A stretch of 64,000 nucleotides of DNA from JAHCHG01 sp041394845 (GTDB taxonomy: Bacteria > Acidobacteriota > Blastocatellia > Pyrinomonadales > Pyrinomonadaceae): NCBI GenBank assembly GCA_041394845.1, contig JAWKHL010000005.1, forward strand, positions 310,001 to 374,000, given 5' to 3'. The notes beneath the pieces are model-generated. The model saw only the letters and a list, made by a program, of their open reading frames with translations. It searched no databases and was not told where the DNA came from. Numbering within the stretch: the first letter of the stretch is position 1; each line of letters opens with the position of its first letter. Positions 33,261-42,042 of this stretch are shown piece by piece. The translations under genes were made by a program, and so were the position numbers.

Positions 33261-35411
33261 ATGCAAAAAGCCATGAACGTGATCGTAGAATCCAAAATCC
33301 GCCTGGTTGTGTTTGCCGTCGCAATTTTGTTTTTGGGGGAGGTTTTTTTGCCCCGGAGCGTCTTTTGTGCGTCAACCGTAACGCTTTCGGCCACTCCCAC
33401 CACCCAAACCGTAACCGTCGGTCAATCGGCGGTCTTTACGATCAAAATCAACCGCGACGGTTTTAGCGACAAGGTTACATTGAGCGTTTCATCGCTTCCG
33501 GCGGGAGTTACGGCAAGTTTCAATCCCAATCCGGTTGCCGGAAACAGTTCGCAATTGACCCTGAAAACCTCCCCCGGCACGCCGGTCGGTCTTTTCAGCC
33601 TGAAGATTTCGGGGGCGGCCCCGGGGATCACGATTTCACCTTTGATCGTAAAACTCGAAACAAAACCGGCGGCTTCCGTTTCAATCGCGGCCAATCCGCA
33701 AGCCCAGTCGATCGTCGCCGGTCAGGAAACGAGTTTTGAGATCGCCCTCGATCGATTCAATTACGAAGGGCCGGTCGTCTTTTCGGCGGAAAACCTGCCC
33801 GCCGGTTTGATCGCAAAGTTCGAGCCTCCGGAAACGACCGGAAACACGGCACAAATGCGTCTCTATTCGAACGGACTTCCTTTTTTGCCTGACGATTTAG
33901 GAGTAACTATTACGGCCGCGCCGCGCGATCCGGCGGTTCCCAAACATACGACTCTGGTCAAACTCCGGGTCAATTGCGATATCGCCTGGGCCGAACAGTT
34001 CGGTGTTCCCGACAATCAAACTTTTCGCCCGGATTTCGGAACCGATGTCGCTTTGGACGCGGCGGGAAATGTGTATATTGCCGGAAATACGCAGGTTCCG
34101 GACCAGGACGGGGTTTTCAGAAACAATTTTGATGCCTGGGTGGCAAAATTCTCACCAGGCGGAAACCGTTTATGGTTGACGACGCTCGATCTCGGATCAT
34201 TGCAGAGTTTGGAGAACCGGGCGACGGTGGTGGCGGTCGATCCCGGCGGTCGGGTTTTCGTCGGCGGTTTTACGCGGACCGGCTCAAGCTTCGTTAATTT
34301 TGACATTTTTCTGGTGGAATTAAATTCATCGGGAAGTCAGGTCCACAGCAAAACTTTCGGAAATAATCTGGAGGACGGAAGCGCCCGGATGGATCTTCGT
34401 TTTGATTCGTCGAACCGACCGGTCCTGACCGCCGCTTTCGACATTCGCCGCAACGGAAGGACCGATTTTAAGATCGCCCGGGTGACTTTCGACGCCAATC
34501 TCAATATCGTTTCCGGTTTTCCAAATCCGCTTATCACGAACCTTTTGGGCGAACCGTTTGAGATCAAGAACGGAAACGACGGATCTATCTATGTGGTCGG
34601 TTTCGATCTGGATCTGAACACACTCGCTCCTTTCGGCTGGGTTAAAAAATTCACACCGGGCGGGGCCCTTGTCTGGTCGAGGAATCAGGAGCAGGACACA
34701 CATGCCGAAGCGGTGGCCATCGACGGAGGAGGAAATGTTTTCGTCGGAAAGCGGTTCTTTCTCGATCAGATGGGGATAATCAAATTTGACCCGAACGGGG
34801 GAGTTCTCTGGGAGGTTCCCGCTACCCAAACCAGCGCCACCATCAGCGATATGACCGTCGATTCCAACGGGGATCTTTTTCTGACCGGAAAAGTTTTCGG
34901 AAATCTGGCCGCCGTAAATCCCGACCCTCTGGGCAGATCTGACGGATGGTTGGCGAAGCGTTCGGGGGCGGACGGTCACCTGATATTCGTTCGGCAATTT
35001 GCCGTCGCCGATAAGGATGAATTTAACGCCTTTCAAATCGGGAGCGACGGGAGCCTTTATGTGGCGGGTGATACGGTCGGTTTCAAAAACGTGAATTTCG
35101 GTTTCGAGGACGCTTTTTTGATGAAATATTCGCCCGATCCGTCAAATTCATTTCCGCTCTTCTTGCCCGCTATAACAGCGGTCAGCCCCGCGACGGTTCA
35201 GTCCGAAGGGACAATAATCATCACCGGCAACAACCTTTCCGGGGTGGAAAGTGTTTTCTTTAACGGGCGTTTTATAAGGTTCAGGGTCGTCTCCCCGACC
35301 GAAATAAGGGCCACTGCTCCTCGGGTGGATTTTTCGGAAACCGGAGTTCTCAGCGTTTCAACCGCTTGTGAGGTTTACCCCAGTGAGGTGGTTTTAACCG
35401 TAAATCCGTAA
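33261..35411 (+). CDS. Exported Ig-like / SBBP-type beta-propeller protein
   Basis: A 716-residue surface or secreted protein. A signal peptide (ends SVFCAS) is followed by two Ig-like domains starting 'VTLSATPTTQTVTVGQSAVF' and 'VSIAANPQAQSIVAGQETSF'. From about residue 245 come several SBBP-type propeller blades with the pattern 'VALDAAGNVYIAGNT' and 'WVAKFSPGGNRLW'. At the end is an IPT/TIG-like domain (ITAVSPATVQSEGTIIITGNNLSG). Probably an adhesin or structural surface protein; the function is not known. SD AAGGAG precedes the ATG. Confidence 0.85.
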   Translation: MQKAMNVIVESKIRLVVFAVAILFLGEVFLPRSVFCASTVTLSATPTTQTVTVGQSAVFTIKINRDGFSDKVTLSVSSLPAGVTASFNPNPVAGNSSQLTLKTSPGTPVGLFSLKISGAAPGITISPLIVKLETKPAASVSIAANPQAQSIVAGQETSFEIALDRFNYEGPVVFSAENLPAGLIAKFEPPETTGNTAQMRLYSNGLPFLPDDLGVTITAAPRDPAVPKHTTLVKLRVNCDIAWAEQFGVPDNQTFRPDFGTDVALDAAGNVYIAGNTQVPDQDGVFRNNFDAWVAKFSPGGNRLWLTTLDLGSLQSLENRATVVAVDPGGRVFVGGFTRTGSSFVNFDIFLVELNSSGSQVHSKTFGNNLEDGSARMDLRFDSSNRPVLTAAFDIRRNGRTDFKIARVTFDANLNIVSGFPNPLITNLLGEPFEIKNGNDGSIYVVGFDLDLNTLAPFGWVKKFTPGGALVWSRNQEQDTHAEAVAIDGGGNVFVGKRFFLDQMGIIKFDPNGGVLWEVPATQTSATISDMTVDSNGDLFLTGKVFGNLAAVNPDPLGRSDGWLAKRSGADGHLIFVRQFAVADKDEFNAFQIGSDGSLYVAGDTVGFKNVNFGFEDAFLMKYSPDPSNSFPLFLPAITAVSPATVQSEGTIIITGNNLSGVESVFFNGRFIRFRVVSPTEIRATAPRVDFSETGVLSVSTACEVYPSEVVLTVNP

Positions 35412-35441
35412 AGTGGTTCGGGCGGCCCCGAAAAAAGCCGA

Positions 35442-36674
35442 TCAACCGGAGCCCGGAATCAAATGGTGGGCGAAAAATTCTTCGACCGCGATCTCCAGCG
35501 CTCCGCCCAGAGAGGCCCCCTGCGGTTCGCCGGATTCGACCGACCAGTTTTCCACATTGCGGGCCATGCTTTTGCCGATGGCTTCGCGAAGCGGGCCGCT
35601 CAGAAACTGCCAACCGTAGACCAGACGGCCGCTGAGGATGACATTTGGAACGCCGAATCCCATGATGATGTTGGCGATCCCGACGCCCAGATAATCGCCG
35701 ACCTTTTCCAATGTCCGGCGGGCGCGGATCTCGCCGGCCAGAGCCCGGTTGACGATCTCGGCGAATCGGATCGAAGACAGCTCGCCGAGTTGTCGCCGGT
35801 CGCCGAGATAAAGCGAAGCGGCGGCCGGGGCCGAAGCGTAGCGTTCCCAGCAACCCTGATTTCCGCAAACACAGGGTTTTCCCCCGGCCATGATGGTCAT
35901 ATGGCCGAATTCACCGGCGATCCCCTTGCCGCGTCCGGTTCCCCGGTAAACTTCGCCGTCAAAGACCAGACCGACCCCGATCCCGGTTCCCGAACGAACG
36001 ACGGTGTAATCGCGGAGAATTTTATCGCGGGCGAATTTCAGCCGAACCTCGTACATGGCCGACGCGGTGGCGTTGTTTTCGACCACGATCGAAACCCCGG
36101 CTTTTTTCAGATCGAGGCTTTTTTCCAGATAATCGGCGATTTCCAGATTCTCCCAACCGAGATGCGGCGCGTAGATCAGTTTTCGCCTTTCCTTGTCGGT
36201 CGGGCCGGGAACGCTGATCCCGATCACCCGCAACCGCCGCTGGTCGGTTTCGCCCCACAACTTTTTGATTTTGTCCCTGAGAAAATCCAGCGCCTTTCTC
36301 GGCTCCTCCGGCGTGACAAACTCCTTTCCGCCGGAAAAATCCCATTTGAGCGTGGTTTTTCCGATCTGGGAATGGCTGACGCCGAGATTGACCCCGATAA
36401 AAAAATCGTTCTGATCGTTGAATGACAGGCCGATCGGCGGGCGCCCGATAGATCTGCTTTCCCCCTCCTGCGAAAGGGGTTTCTCCTGAATGATGTCGGA
36501 ATTAATGAGGGGCTTGAAGATTTCGGTGGCCGTGCTTCGATTGATGTTGATATGGCGGGCGAGTTCGATTCGGGAGATCGGTTGTGCCGCCCATAACATT
36601 CTCAAAAGAAGCCGTTTAGCCCGGGCGGGTTCGCTTGATTCTCGGTTTGGGGAGTTCGATTTGTTTTTTCCCAT
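35442..36674 (-). CDS. ROK-family transcriptional regulator (NagC/XylR type)
   Basis: A repressor of the ROK family. N-terminal winged helix (LLLRMLWAAQPISRIELARHIN, with NRSTATEIFKPLI as recognition helix), then an actin-like sugar-kinase domain with the zinc motif GEFGHMTIMAGGKPCVCGNQGCWE (His plus three Cys) and the phosphate loop GVNLGVSHSQ. Start ATG 36674, five nt after GGAAGGA; the TTG at 36689 overlaps that SD. Sugar ligand unknown. Kinase activity is uncertain. No sugar operon is adjacent. Confidence 0.88.
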   Translation of the reverse strand: MGKNKSNSPNRESSEPARAKRLLLRMLWAAQPISRIELARHININRSTATEIFKPLINSDIIQEKPLSQEGESRSIGRPPIGLSFNDQNDFFIGVNLGVSHSQIGKTTLKWDFSGGKEFVTPEEPRKALDFLRDKIKKLWGETDQRRLRVIGISVPGPTDKERRKLIYAPHLGWENLEIADYLEKSLDLKKAGVSIVVENNATASAMYEVRLKFARDKILRDYTVVRSGTGIGVGLVFDGEVYRGTGRGKGIAGEFGHMTIMAGGKPCVCGNQGCWERYASAPAAASLYLGDRRQLGELSSIRFAEIVNRALAGEIRARRTLEKVGDYLGVGIANIIMGFGVPNVILSGRLVYGWQFLSGPLREAIGKSMARNVENWSVESGEPQGASLGGALEIAVEEFFAHHLIPGSG

Positions 36675-36898
36675 GGAAATCCTTCCCAAAATTCGGGGTA
36701 AATAAAATTTTTTTAAAATGTAAAGCTACCATTTTATTGAGAAAAGGTAAATAAAAAGTTAATAAATCGAAATTATTATATCTTCATATGGATAATAAAA
36801 ACTTTCCCACAAATAATGAAAACTTTATCGGTTGACCCGCCGTTTAATGTTCATTAGAGATTTGAACAAATTAAGGCTTCTAAATTAAACTTGAAAAC

Positions 36899-37882
36899 AT
36901 GGCAAGAAAAAAATCCAGCTCTGACAGTAAATCGACCTCGGTCGCCAAAAGTTTATTCATCCGTTGCCGTTATTGCGGGCAGAAAAACACGGTTCGCGAG
37001 AATTATAAAAACAACGAGGCTAACTGCGGGCGGTGCAAACTGCCCCTTTCCAATGAATTTCACAAAAAATTCGCCGACCTCGGCAAACACGAATACGTTC
37101 ATCCGGCGGACAGCAAGGCGCTCGCCGCCCTGCGGGCCATTCCCGGCATCGACACGGCGCTCAAGCAATTGTTAAAAGTTACCGGAGAATCGGCCATTCG
37201 AGTGACGTTTTTGGCCAGCGCGGTCAAGGTTACGCCGAAGCAATGCCCCGATCTTCACGCCAAACTGCAGGTCGCCTGTACGACTCTGGGCGTTGACATG
37301 CCCGATCTGTTCATCCAGCAGAACCCGATCGTCAACGCTTTTACCGGCGGGGTCGATAAACCGATCATCGTCCTTCATTCCGGCTTGCTCGAACGTTTGA
37401 ACGAAGAGGAAAAACTGGCCGTAATAGCTCACGAGGTCGGCCATATTCACGCCGAGCATGTTCTTTACCTGACGGCCGGACAACTGATCCTGGCGCTCGC
37501 CCAGATACCGCTCGCTTCTCTGCCGGTTGCCGGAATAATCAAAGAGATCCTTTCGGCCACGATGCGGGGGGCGCTTTTGGCCTGGATGCGGCGGGCCGAA
37601 CTTTCCTGCGACCGGGCCGCTTTGCTGGTTACGCAAGATCCGCACGTCGTCGGCAAAACGATGATGAAACTGGCCGGCGGCACTTTGGCCAACAAGATCG
37701 ATTACGAACTGTTTTTGGAGCAGGCCCGCGAGTTTCAGAGAAATTACGATGAAAAATGGCTCGATAAATTCTGGGCTGACATAGTAAACGCCGGTCTTTC
37801 GCATCCTTTTCCGATCTGGCGCGTGTCGGAAATTCTCGAATGGGTCGAAAGCGGCCAATATGCCGAACTGATGAAAAAATAG
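36899..37882 (+). CDS. M48-family zinc peptidase with N-terminal zinc ribbon
   Basis: A 327-residue protein. An N-terminal zinc ribbon (CRYC at 23-26, CGRC at 43-46) is followed by an M48 peptidase domain with HEVGH at 178-182 and the third ligand in RRAELSCDRAALL. A hydrophobic stretch after HExxH (LYLTAGQLILALAQIPLASLPVAGIIK) is as in the HtpX/BepA relatives. There is no N-terminal membrane helix or signal, so the ribbon is cytoplasmic. Substrate unknown. A terminator follows. Confidence 0.87.
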   Translation: MARKKSSSDSKSTSVAKSLFIRCRYCGQKNTVRENYKNNEANCGRCKLPLSNEFHKKFADLGKHEYVHPADSKALAALRAIPGIDTALKQLLKVTGESAIRVTFLASAVKVTPKQCPDLHAKLQVACTTLGVDMPDLFIQQNPIVNAFTGGVDKPIIVLHSGLLERLNEEEKLAVIAHEVGHIHAEHVLYLTAGQLILALAQIPLASLPVAGIIKEILSATMRGALLAWMRRAELSCDRAALLVTQDPHVVGKTMMKLAGGTLANKIDYELFLEQAREFQRNYDEKWLDKFWADIVNAGLSHPFPIWRVSEILEWVESGQYAELMKK

Positions 37883-37914
37883 ATCCGCCCTTTTTTTGAT
37901 GGAAAAGCGTTTCC

Positions 37915-37954
37915 AAAAAAAGCCCCCGTCTTCCGGTTGAAAACGGGGGCTTTT
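37915..37954 (+). terminator. Rho-independent terminator
   Basis: A-run, AGCCCCCGT, 13-base loop, ACGGGGGC, TTTT. It closes the M48 gene. Confidence 0.85.
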
Positions 37955-38064
37955 GCTTTTGAAGCGAAATTGGATCGGGGACTTCGCCCGCTTTTTTACC
38001 TCATAAAAAAATTGTGATGCTCGATCTTTTGTCGGATTCTTTGAAAGGCGAATTTCCGCCCGGT

Positions 38065-38682
38065 TTACTCGAAATCGAAATCCTCGAAATCCATCTCATC
38101 GAGGATCGCCTGGGCCTCATCGTTATCGAACTCGAACGCCTGTTGTTCGAGGACATTGCGGGCGATCTCGAAATAGATCGAATCTTCCAACAGGGGCATG
38201 ATGGCCGAAACGTTCTTCATCGCCAGCGTTTCATAGGCGATGGCGGAGATATGCGGGATTTTTGTCTGCCGGATGACCTCGGCGACCTCGCCGGCGGAAA
38301 ACCTTTCGGAAAGCGTGTCCCCCAAACGATCCAGCAGATTGTAATTGTTGCGGGCCAGGGCGCGTTCCGCCAGTTGGATGAAGACCTCGGCCGATTCGGT
38401 CTTCGATTGCAGAACCCGGGCACAGGTCTCGGCCATCTGTTTGATCTCATTTAACTTTTCCGGATCCTTTATTATTTCGGGTTCGGTGGATTGCTCATCG
38501 AGGGCCGAAAGCAGACGGCTAAGTTCCCAATCGGCGTGGGCGTCGTAGGAAAATTTTTGGGTTGAGGTGTTGGCGGGCTTTTCGCCGTTAGCCTGCATTG
38601 CGCCGACCAACATCTTTTTAGTCAGCGGTCTCAGGCCTTCCCAAACGCTTTTGACCCGACCGCCGAAATTTTTGATAGTCAT
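38065..38682 (-). CDS. Helical-repeat protein, unknown function
   Basis: A 205-residue, all-helical protein with an acidic end (DEMDFEDFDFE). The middle has HEAT/TPR-like helices (AEVFIQLAERALARNNYNLLDRL). No family recognised. It lies downstream of two other small minus-strand genes, 59 nt after the start of the 109-residue gene, and may share their transcript. Confidence 0.55.
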   Translation of the reverse strand: MTIKNFGGRVKSVWEGLRPLTKKMLVGAMQANGEKPANTSTQKFSYDAHADWELSRLLSALDEQSTEPEIIKDPEKLNEIKQMAETCARVLQSKTESAEVFIQLAERALARNNYNLLDRLGDTLSERFSAGEVAEVIRQTKIPHISAIAYETLAMKNVSAIMPLLEDSIYFEIARNVLEQQAFEFDNDEAQAILDEMDFEDFDFE

Positions 38683-38741
38683 TTCAATTAACTTAGCCGG
38701 AAAAAACGTTAAGTAAATAAATCACCGGCTGACATCGTTAC

Positions 38742-39071
38742 TTATGATGTTCTGTTTTTCAAACGGGTTTCCATTTCGGATAATTTTTTTGAACGGAAAT
38801 CCTCATCAGCATCATATGCAAAAGCCTCGAAAAGCGCAAAGGGAGTTTCGCTTAAATGGCGCAGCTCCCAGGCCTCGCGATTTCCGGGCGAGGGTCTGGA
38901 AAACCAAAGCCCGTCGAAATCCGCTTTTTCGGGGACCGTTTCGCCGAAAAGAGAATCGGTCGAATCGCCTAAATTTTCGCGGGTTTCGGGCAAAAGCAAA
39001 ACACGGCGCAGATTCCAGCCGTGTTTTTGATATTGCCTTAAAATTTCTTCGATCAAGTTTGAATCGATCAT
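38742..39071 (-). CDS. Small protein of unknown function
   Basis: A 109-residue protein beginning MIDSNLIEEILRQYQKHGWNLRRVLLLPE. The later part contains two 'WF/WELRHL' segments and a charged C-terminus. No signal peptide. Its start overlaps the preceding lipoprotein's stop (ATGA), so it is translationally coupled to it. Confidence 0.6.
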   Translation of the reverse strand: MIDSNLIEEILRQYQKHGWNLRRVLLLPETRENLGDSTDSLFGETVPEKADFDGLWFSRPSPGNREAWELRHLSETPFALFEAFAYDADEDFRSKKLSEMETRLKNRTS

Positions 39072-39712
39072 TGTTTCGACTTGTTTGATTCAGCCGGTTT
39101 TTCCGGTTGGACCTGGGCCGTGTTAACCTCGGGTTTTTTCTGGGGCGGCGGCCCGGAGGTGAAATTGCCGTTGACGTTGGGGGCGTAGGGAACGTATTTA
39201 TTGGCGTTCGACTGGTCGGCCTGAATCTGAGCCTGCGATTTCGGCGGTTGTTGGAAAGTGCCGGCGAAAATGTCGCCGACGGCCACCTTCCAGCCGTCAT
39301 CCTCTTTGATAAAATAAGCCTGCTCCCATTTACCGTTTTCCTTGACAAAGGCCTCCACCGCCCCGTATTTGTCGTCCTTGATCCGTTCGTCGCGGATCTC
39401 GGGCATTTCGGGATTCATCGTCGAGCGGTAAAAGCCGTTTTCGAGCACCTTCTCGATCGGCTTTTTTTGCTGTCCGGAAACCCCTTCGGCGAATTTCAGA
39501 GAGGCTTTCGACATCATCTTTTTGATGGCCTCGGTATTTTTGCTTTTAACGGCGCTGTAGAGCATTATATAGGCCTCGGTCGGCGAAGAAGCGTTGCCGA
39601 TCGAGTTCACGTCCATTACTCCGGCTTTCTGGCTCTGGCAGGCGATCAGGATCGAAACGATCAGCATTACGACCGTCAGAGAAGTTATTTTCAGATAGTT
39701 TTTATTTTTCAT
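39068..39712 (-). CDS. Lipoprotein with DUF4878/NTF2-like domain
   Basis: A 214-residue lipoprotein (lipobox SILIAC, Cys about 25). A domain of about 110 residues (SSPTEAYIMLYSAVKSKNTEAIKKMM, ending DDGWKVAVGDIF) has the helix-then-strands pattern of DUF4878/NTF2-like periplasmic proteins. It ends in a Pro/Gln/Asn-rich tail. It is similar in design to the lipoprotein at 16541. First gene of a three-gene minus-strand group. Confidence 0.7.
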   Translation of the reverse strand: MKNKNYLKITSLTVVMLIVSILIACQSQKAGVMDVNSIGNASSPTEAYIMLYSAVKSKNTEAIKKMMSKASLKFAEGVSGQQKKPIEKVLENGFYRSTMNPEMPEIRDERIKDDKYGAVEAFVKENGKWEQAYFIKEDDGWKVAVGDIFAGTFQQPPKSQAQIQADQSNANKYVPYAPNVNGNFTSGPPPQKKPEVNTAQVQPEKPAESNKSKQ

Positions 39713-39877
39713 TTCAATAATTTCAAACCAATCGATTCTCGGGTTGATAAAATTATAAATAGTGTTCGGATAAAAGTAAATTTGGAAACTTCCGGAGCGA
39801 TCCCGAAGAAAATGACGCGGGGCAGGGGAAAACAGGCGTTTTTATTAGGAAGTGGAATATATTACATTATAAGAGCC

Positions 39878-40900
39878 ATGAAATTTTGTCCGAAATGTCG
39901 CTCCCGGTTTGCCGATGAAACCCTAAGTTTTTGTCTGCAGGACGGAACCGAACTGATCGAAGAATCCCCGGCAGAAACCGAGATGCCGACCGTCGCTTTC
40001 GGTTCGGAAGAGGAAATCTACTTCAGGGATGAGAAAACCGAGGAATTTCAGACCGGAGATAAGACCGAGCAGTTCCCCGGACCTCCGGCCACCGAAAGCT
40101 ACACAACCAACCGGGACCTGGGTTCCATCTCCGATCAACCGGCCGAATCTTCCGATCCCGGTTACTGGGAGGCGAGCCGGGAAACCCGTGTCGCTTCGGT
40201 TTCGCCGAAACCCGCCAAAGGTAATTTCCCCAATGCTCTGGTGGCCGTTCTGGCGACGGCTCTGGTGATGCTTTTGCTTGTCGGCGGAGCCGGAATCGCC
40301 CTTTGGCTTTATTTTTCTTCGCCGGATCGCCCCTTGTCCGATAACGAAGGAAATAAGGAAAGGCCGGTCACGGTCCCGAATAAAAATTCCCCGACGGTTG
40401 AAACCCCGGCTCCAACCGTTCCCGCCACAAAATCCCCGGAAGAAAAGGAAACTCCGGTTTCGACACCCGACCAGAAGGAAACGCCCGTTCAGAGTCCGCC
40501 GTCGGAGTTTGATCCGGGAGAGGCAAAAAAAGAGGTCGCCGCCCGGGTGAACGGTTGGATCAGCCTGGCCGAACAACGCGACCTTAATTCCTATATGGGC
40601 TTTTACGCCGAAAAACTGGATTATTACAACAAAAAGGGAGCCAGCCGGTCTTTTGTCTCCAATGATAAATCGAGGGCTTTCAGGAAATTTACCCAAATCG
40701 AGATCACCCCCAGCAAATTAAACGTAACTGTTGATGCATCGGGAAACCGGGCGACGGCCGTTTTTGACAAGGAATGGTTTTTTGCCGGTTCGGATTCCAC
40801 TTCTCGGGGAAAGGTCCAAAGTCAGCTCAAGTTTTCCAGAATAGGGGGGCAATGGAAGATCGTCAGCGAAAGGGATCTGAAGGTCTATTACGTTAAATAG
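39878..40900 (+). CDS. Zinc-ribbon, TM, NTF2-like membrane protein
   Basis: A 340-residue protein. An N-terminal zinc ribbon (FCPKCRSRFADETLSFCLQDG) is followed by an acidic and Pro-rich cytoplasmic linker, one membrane helix (ALVAVLATALVMLLLVGGAG), a Pro/Thr-rich linker and an extracytoplasmic NTF2/SnoaL-like domain (NGWISLAEQRDLNSYMGFYAEKLDYYNKKG, ending GGQWKIVSERDLKVYYVK). I start at ATG 39878; the frame is open far upstream but overlaps the divergent lipoprotein gene. The role is unknown; the layout suggests a sensor or scaffold protein. Confidence 0.75.
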   Translation: MKFCPKCRSRFADETLSFCLQDGTELIEESPAETEMPTVAFGSEEEIYFRDEKTEEFQTGDKTEQFPGPPATESYTTNRDLGSISDQPAESSDPGYWEASRETRVASVSPKPAKGNFPNALVAVLATALVMLLLVGGAGIALWLYFSSPDRPLSDNEGNKERPVTVPNKNSPTVETPAPTVPATKSPEEKETPVSTPDQKETPVQSPPSEFDPGEAKKEVAARVNGWISLAEQRDLNSYMGFYAEKLDYYNKKGASRSFVSNDKSRAFRKFTQIEITPSKLNVTVDASGNRATAVFDKEWFFAGSDSTSRGKVQSQLKFSRIGGQWKIVSERDLKVYYVK

Positions 40901-40971
40901 GAGATCTGTTGATAAACTCTCGGGCAAATCCTTTTACAAAACTTTTGGAAAAAACCACCGTCGATTAAGTG

Positions 40972-41931
40972 ATGAAGGCACTGCGTTTCGAAAATAATGA
41001 GTTGAATTTGGCGGAGATTCCCGTTCCCGAAAAGAGCGGCGAGGCTCTGGTCCGGGTGAGGGTTTCCGGCATTTGTAACACCGATCTGGAAATTGTCCGG
41101 GGGTACGCCGGTTTTGAGGGGACGATCGGTCACGAATTCGTCGGGGTGGTCGAAAGATCGGCCGATGCGCCCGGTCTGAAGGGCAAAAGGGTTGTCGGGG
41201 AGATCAACGCCGGGTGCGGTCATTGTGAATTATGTCTAGGCAACGATTCCCGACATTGTCCGAATCGAACCGTGTTAGGAATAGTCGGACGCAACGGCGC
41301 GCACGCCGAATTTTTGAATTTGCCGGCCCGGAATCTTTTGGAAGTTCCGGCCGAGATCCCGGATCGGAGGGCGGTTTTCATCGAACCTTTGGCGGCCGCT
41401 TACGGGATAACCGAGCAGGTGGAGATCAACCCGGAAACCCGTGTGGCGGTCATCGGCGACGGAAAACTCGGCAATCTTTGCGCTCAGAGTCTGGCCTTGA
41501 AAAGCGACCGGGTGAAACTGATCGGCAAGCATAAAGATAAACTAAAGCTGGTTGCGGGCCGTAATATCGAGGGAATATTGCTTGAAGAGGCCCAAAAGTT
41601 GAAGCGGAGTTTCGATGTTGTGGTTGAGGCCAGCGGAGCGGAATCCGGATTCGACCTGGCGCTCGATCTGCTTCGTCCGCGCGGCAAACTGGTTTTGAAA
41701 TCGACATTCCACGGCGCCCCTTCCTGGGAAGCCTGGCGCGTCGTGGTCGATGAAATAACCATCGTCGGTTCCCGTTGCGGAAGATTTGCCCCGGCTCTTG
41801 AGATATTAAAAGCGGGATTGATCGATGTCGATCATCTGATCAGCGAAGAGTATCCGTTAAGCCGCGGTGTGGAGGCGATGACGGAGGCCGGACGAAAAGG
41901 CGTGATGAAGGTTTTGCTGAGGAATGACTGA
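40972..41931 (+). CDS. Zinc-type medium-chain alcohol dehydrogenase family protein
   Basis: MDR-family oxidoreductase. Catalytic-zinc residues: Cys in SGICNTDLE and the GHEFVGVV His-Glu. The structural-zinc segment is partly kept (CGHCELCLGNDSRHC: four Cys). The NAD(P)-binding turn is GDGKLGNLCAQ. Length about 319 aa is short for the family. The substrate is unknown; the type resembles threonine- or polyol-dehydrogenase relatives. ATG 40972 preferred over GTG 40969. Confidence 0.82.
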   Translation: MKALRFENNELNLAEIPVPEKSGEALVRVRVSGICNTDLEIVRGYAGFEGTIGHEFVGVVERSADAPGLKGKRVVGEINAGCGHCELCLGNDSRHCPNRTVLGIVGRNGAHAEFLNLPARNLLEVPAEIPDRRAVFIEPLAAAYGITEQVEINPETRVAVIGDGKLGNLCAQSLALKSDRVKLIGKHKDKLKLVAGRNIEGILLEEAQKLKRSFDVVVEASGAESGFDLALDLLRPRGKLVLKSTFHGAPSWEAWRVVVDEITIVGSRCGRFAPALEILKAGLIDVDHLISEEYPLSRGVEAMTEAGRKGVMKVLLRND

Positions 41932-41963
41932 TCAAAGGTCCGGAGGGCATTACAAAAATTTAC

Positions 41964-41993
41964 TTGTCACCCGGCGGCGATTGACTTTATACT
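41964..41993 (+). promoter_or_regulatory. Candidate sigma-70 promoter of htrA
   Basis: TTGTCA at 41964-41969 and TATACT at 41988-41993 with an 18-base spacer, about 50 nt before the HtrA start codon. Confidence 0.5.
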
Positions 41994-42042
41994 TTTTTAT
42001 TGCACCTCAGTTCGTGGGATTTTTGAGTTTTAAGGAGAATTT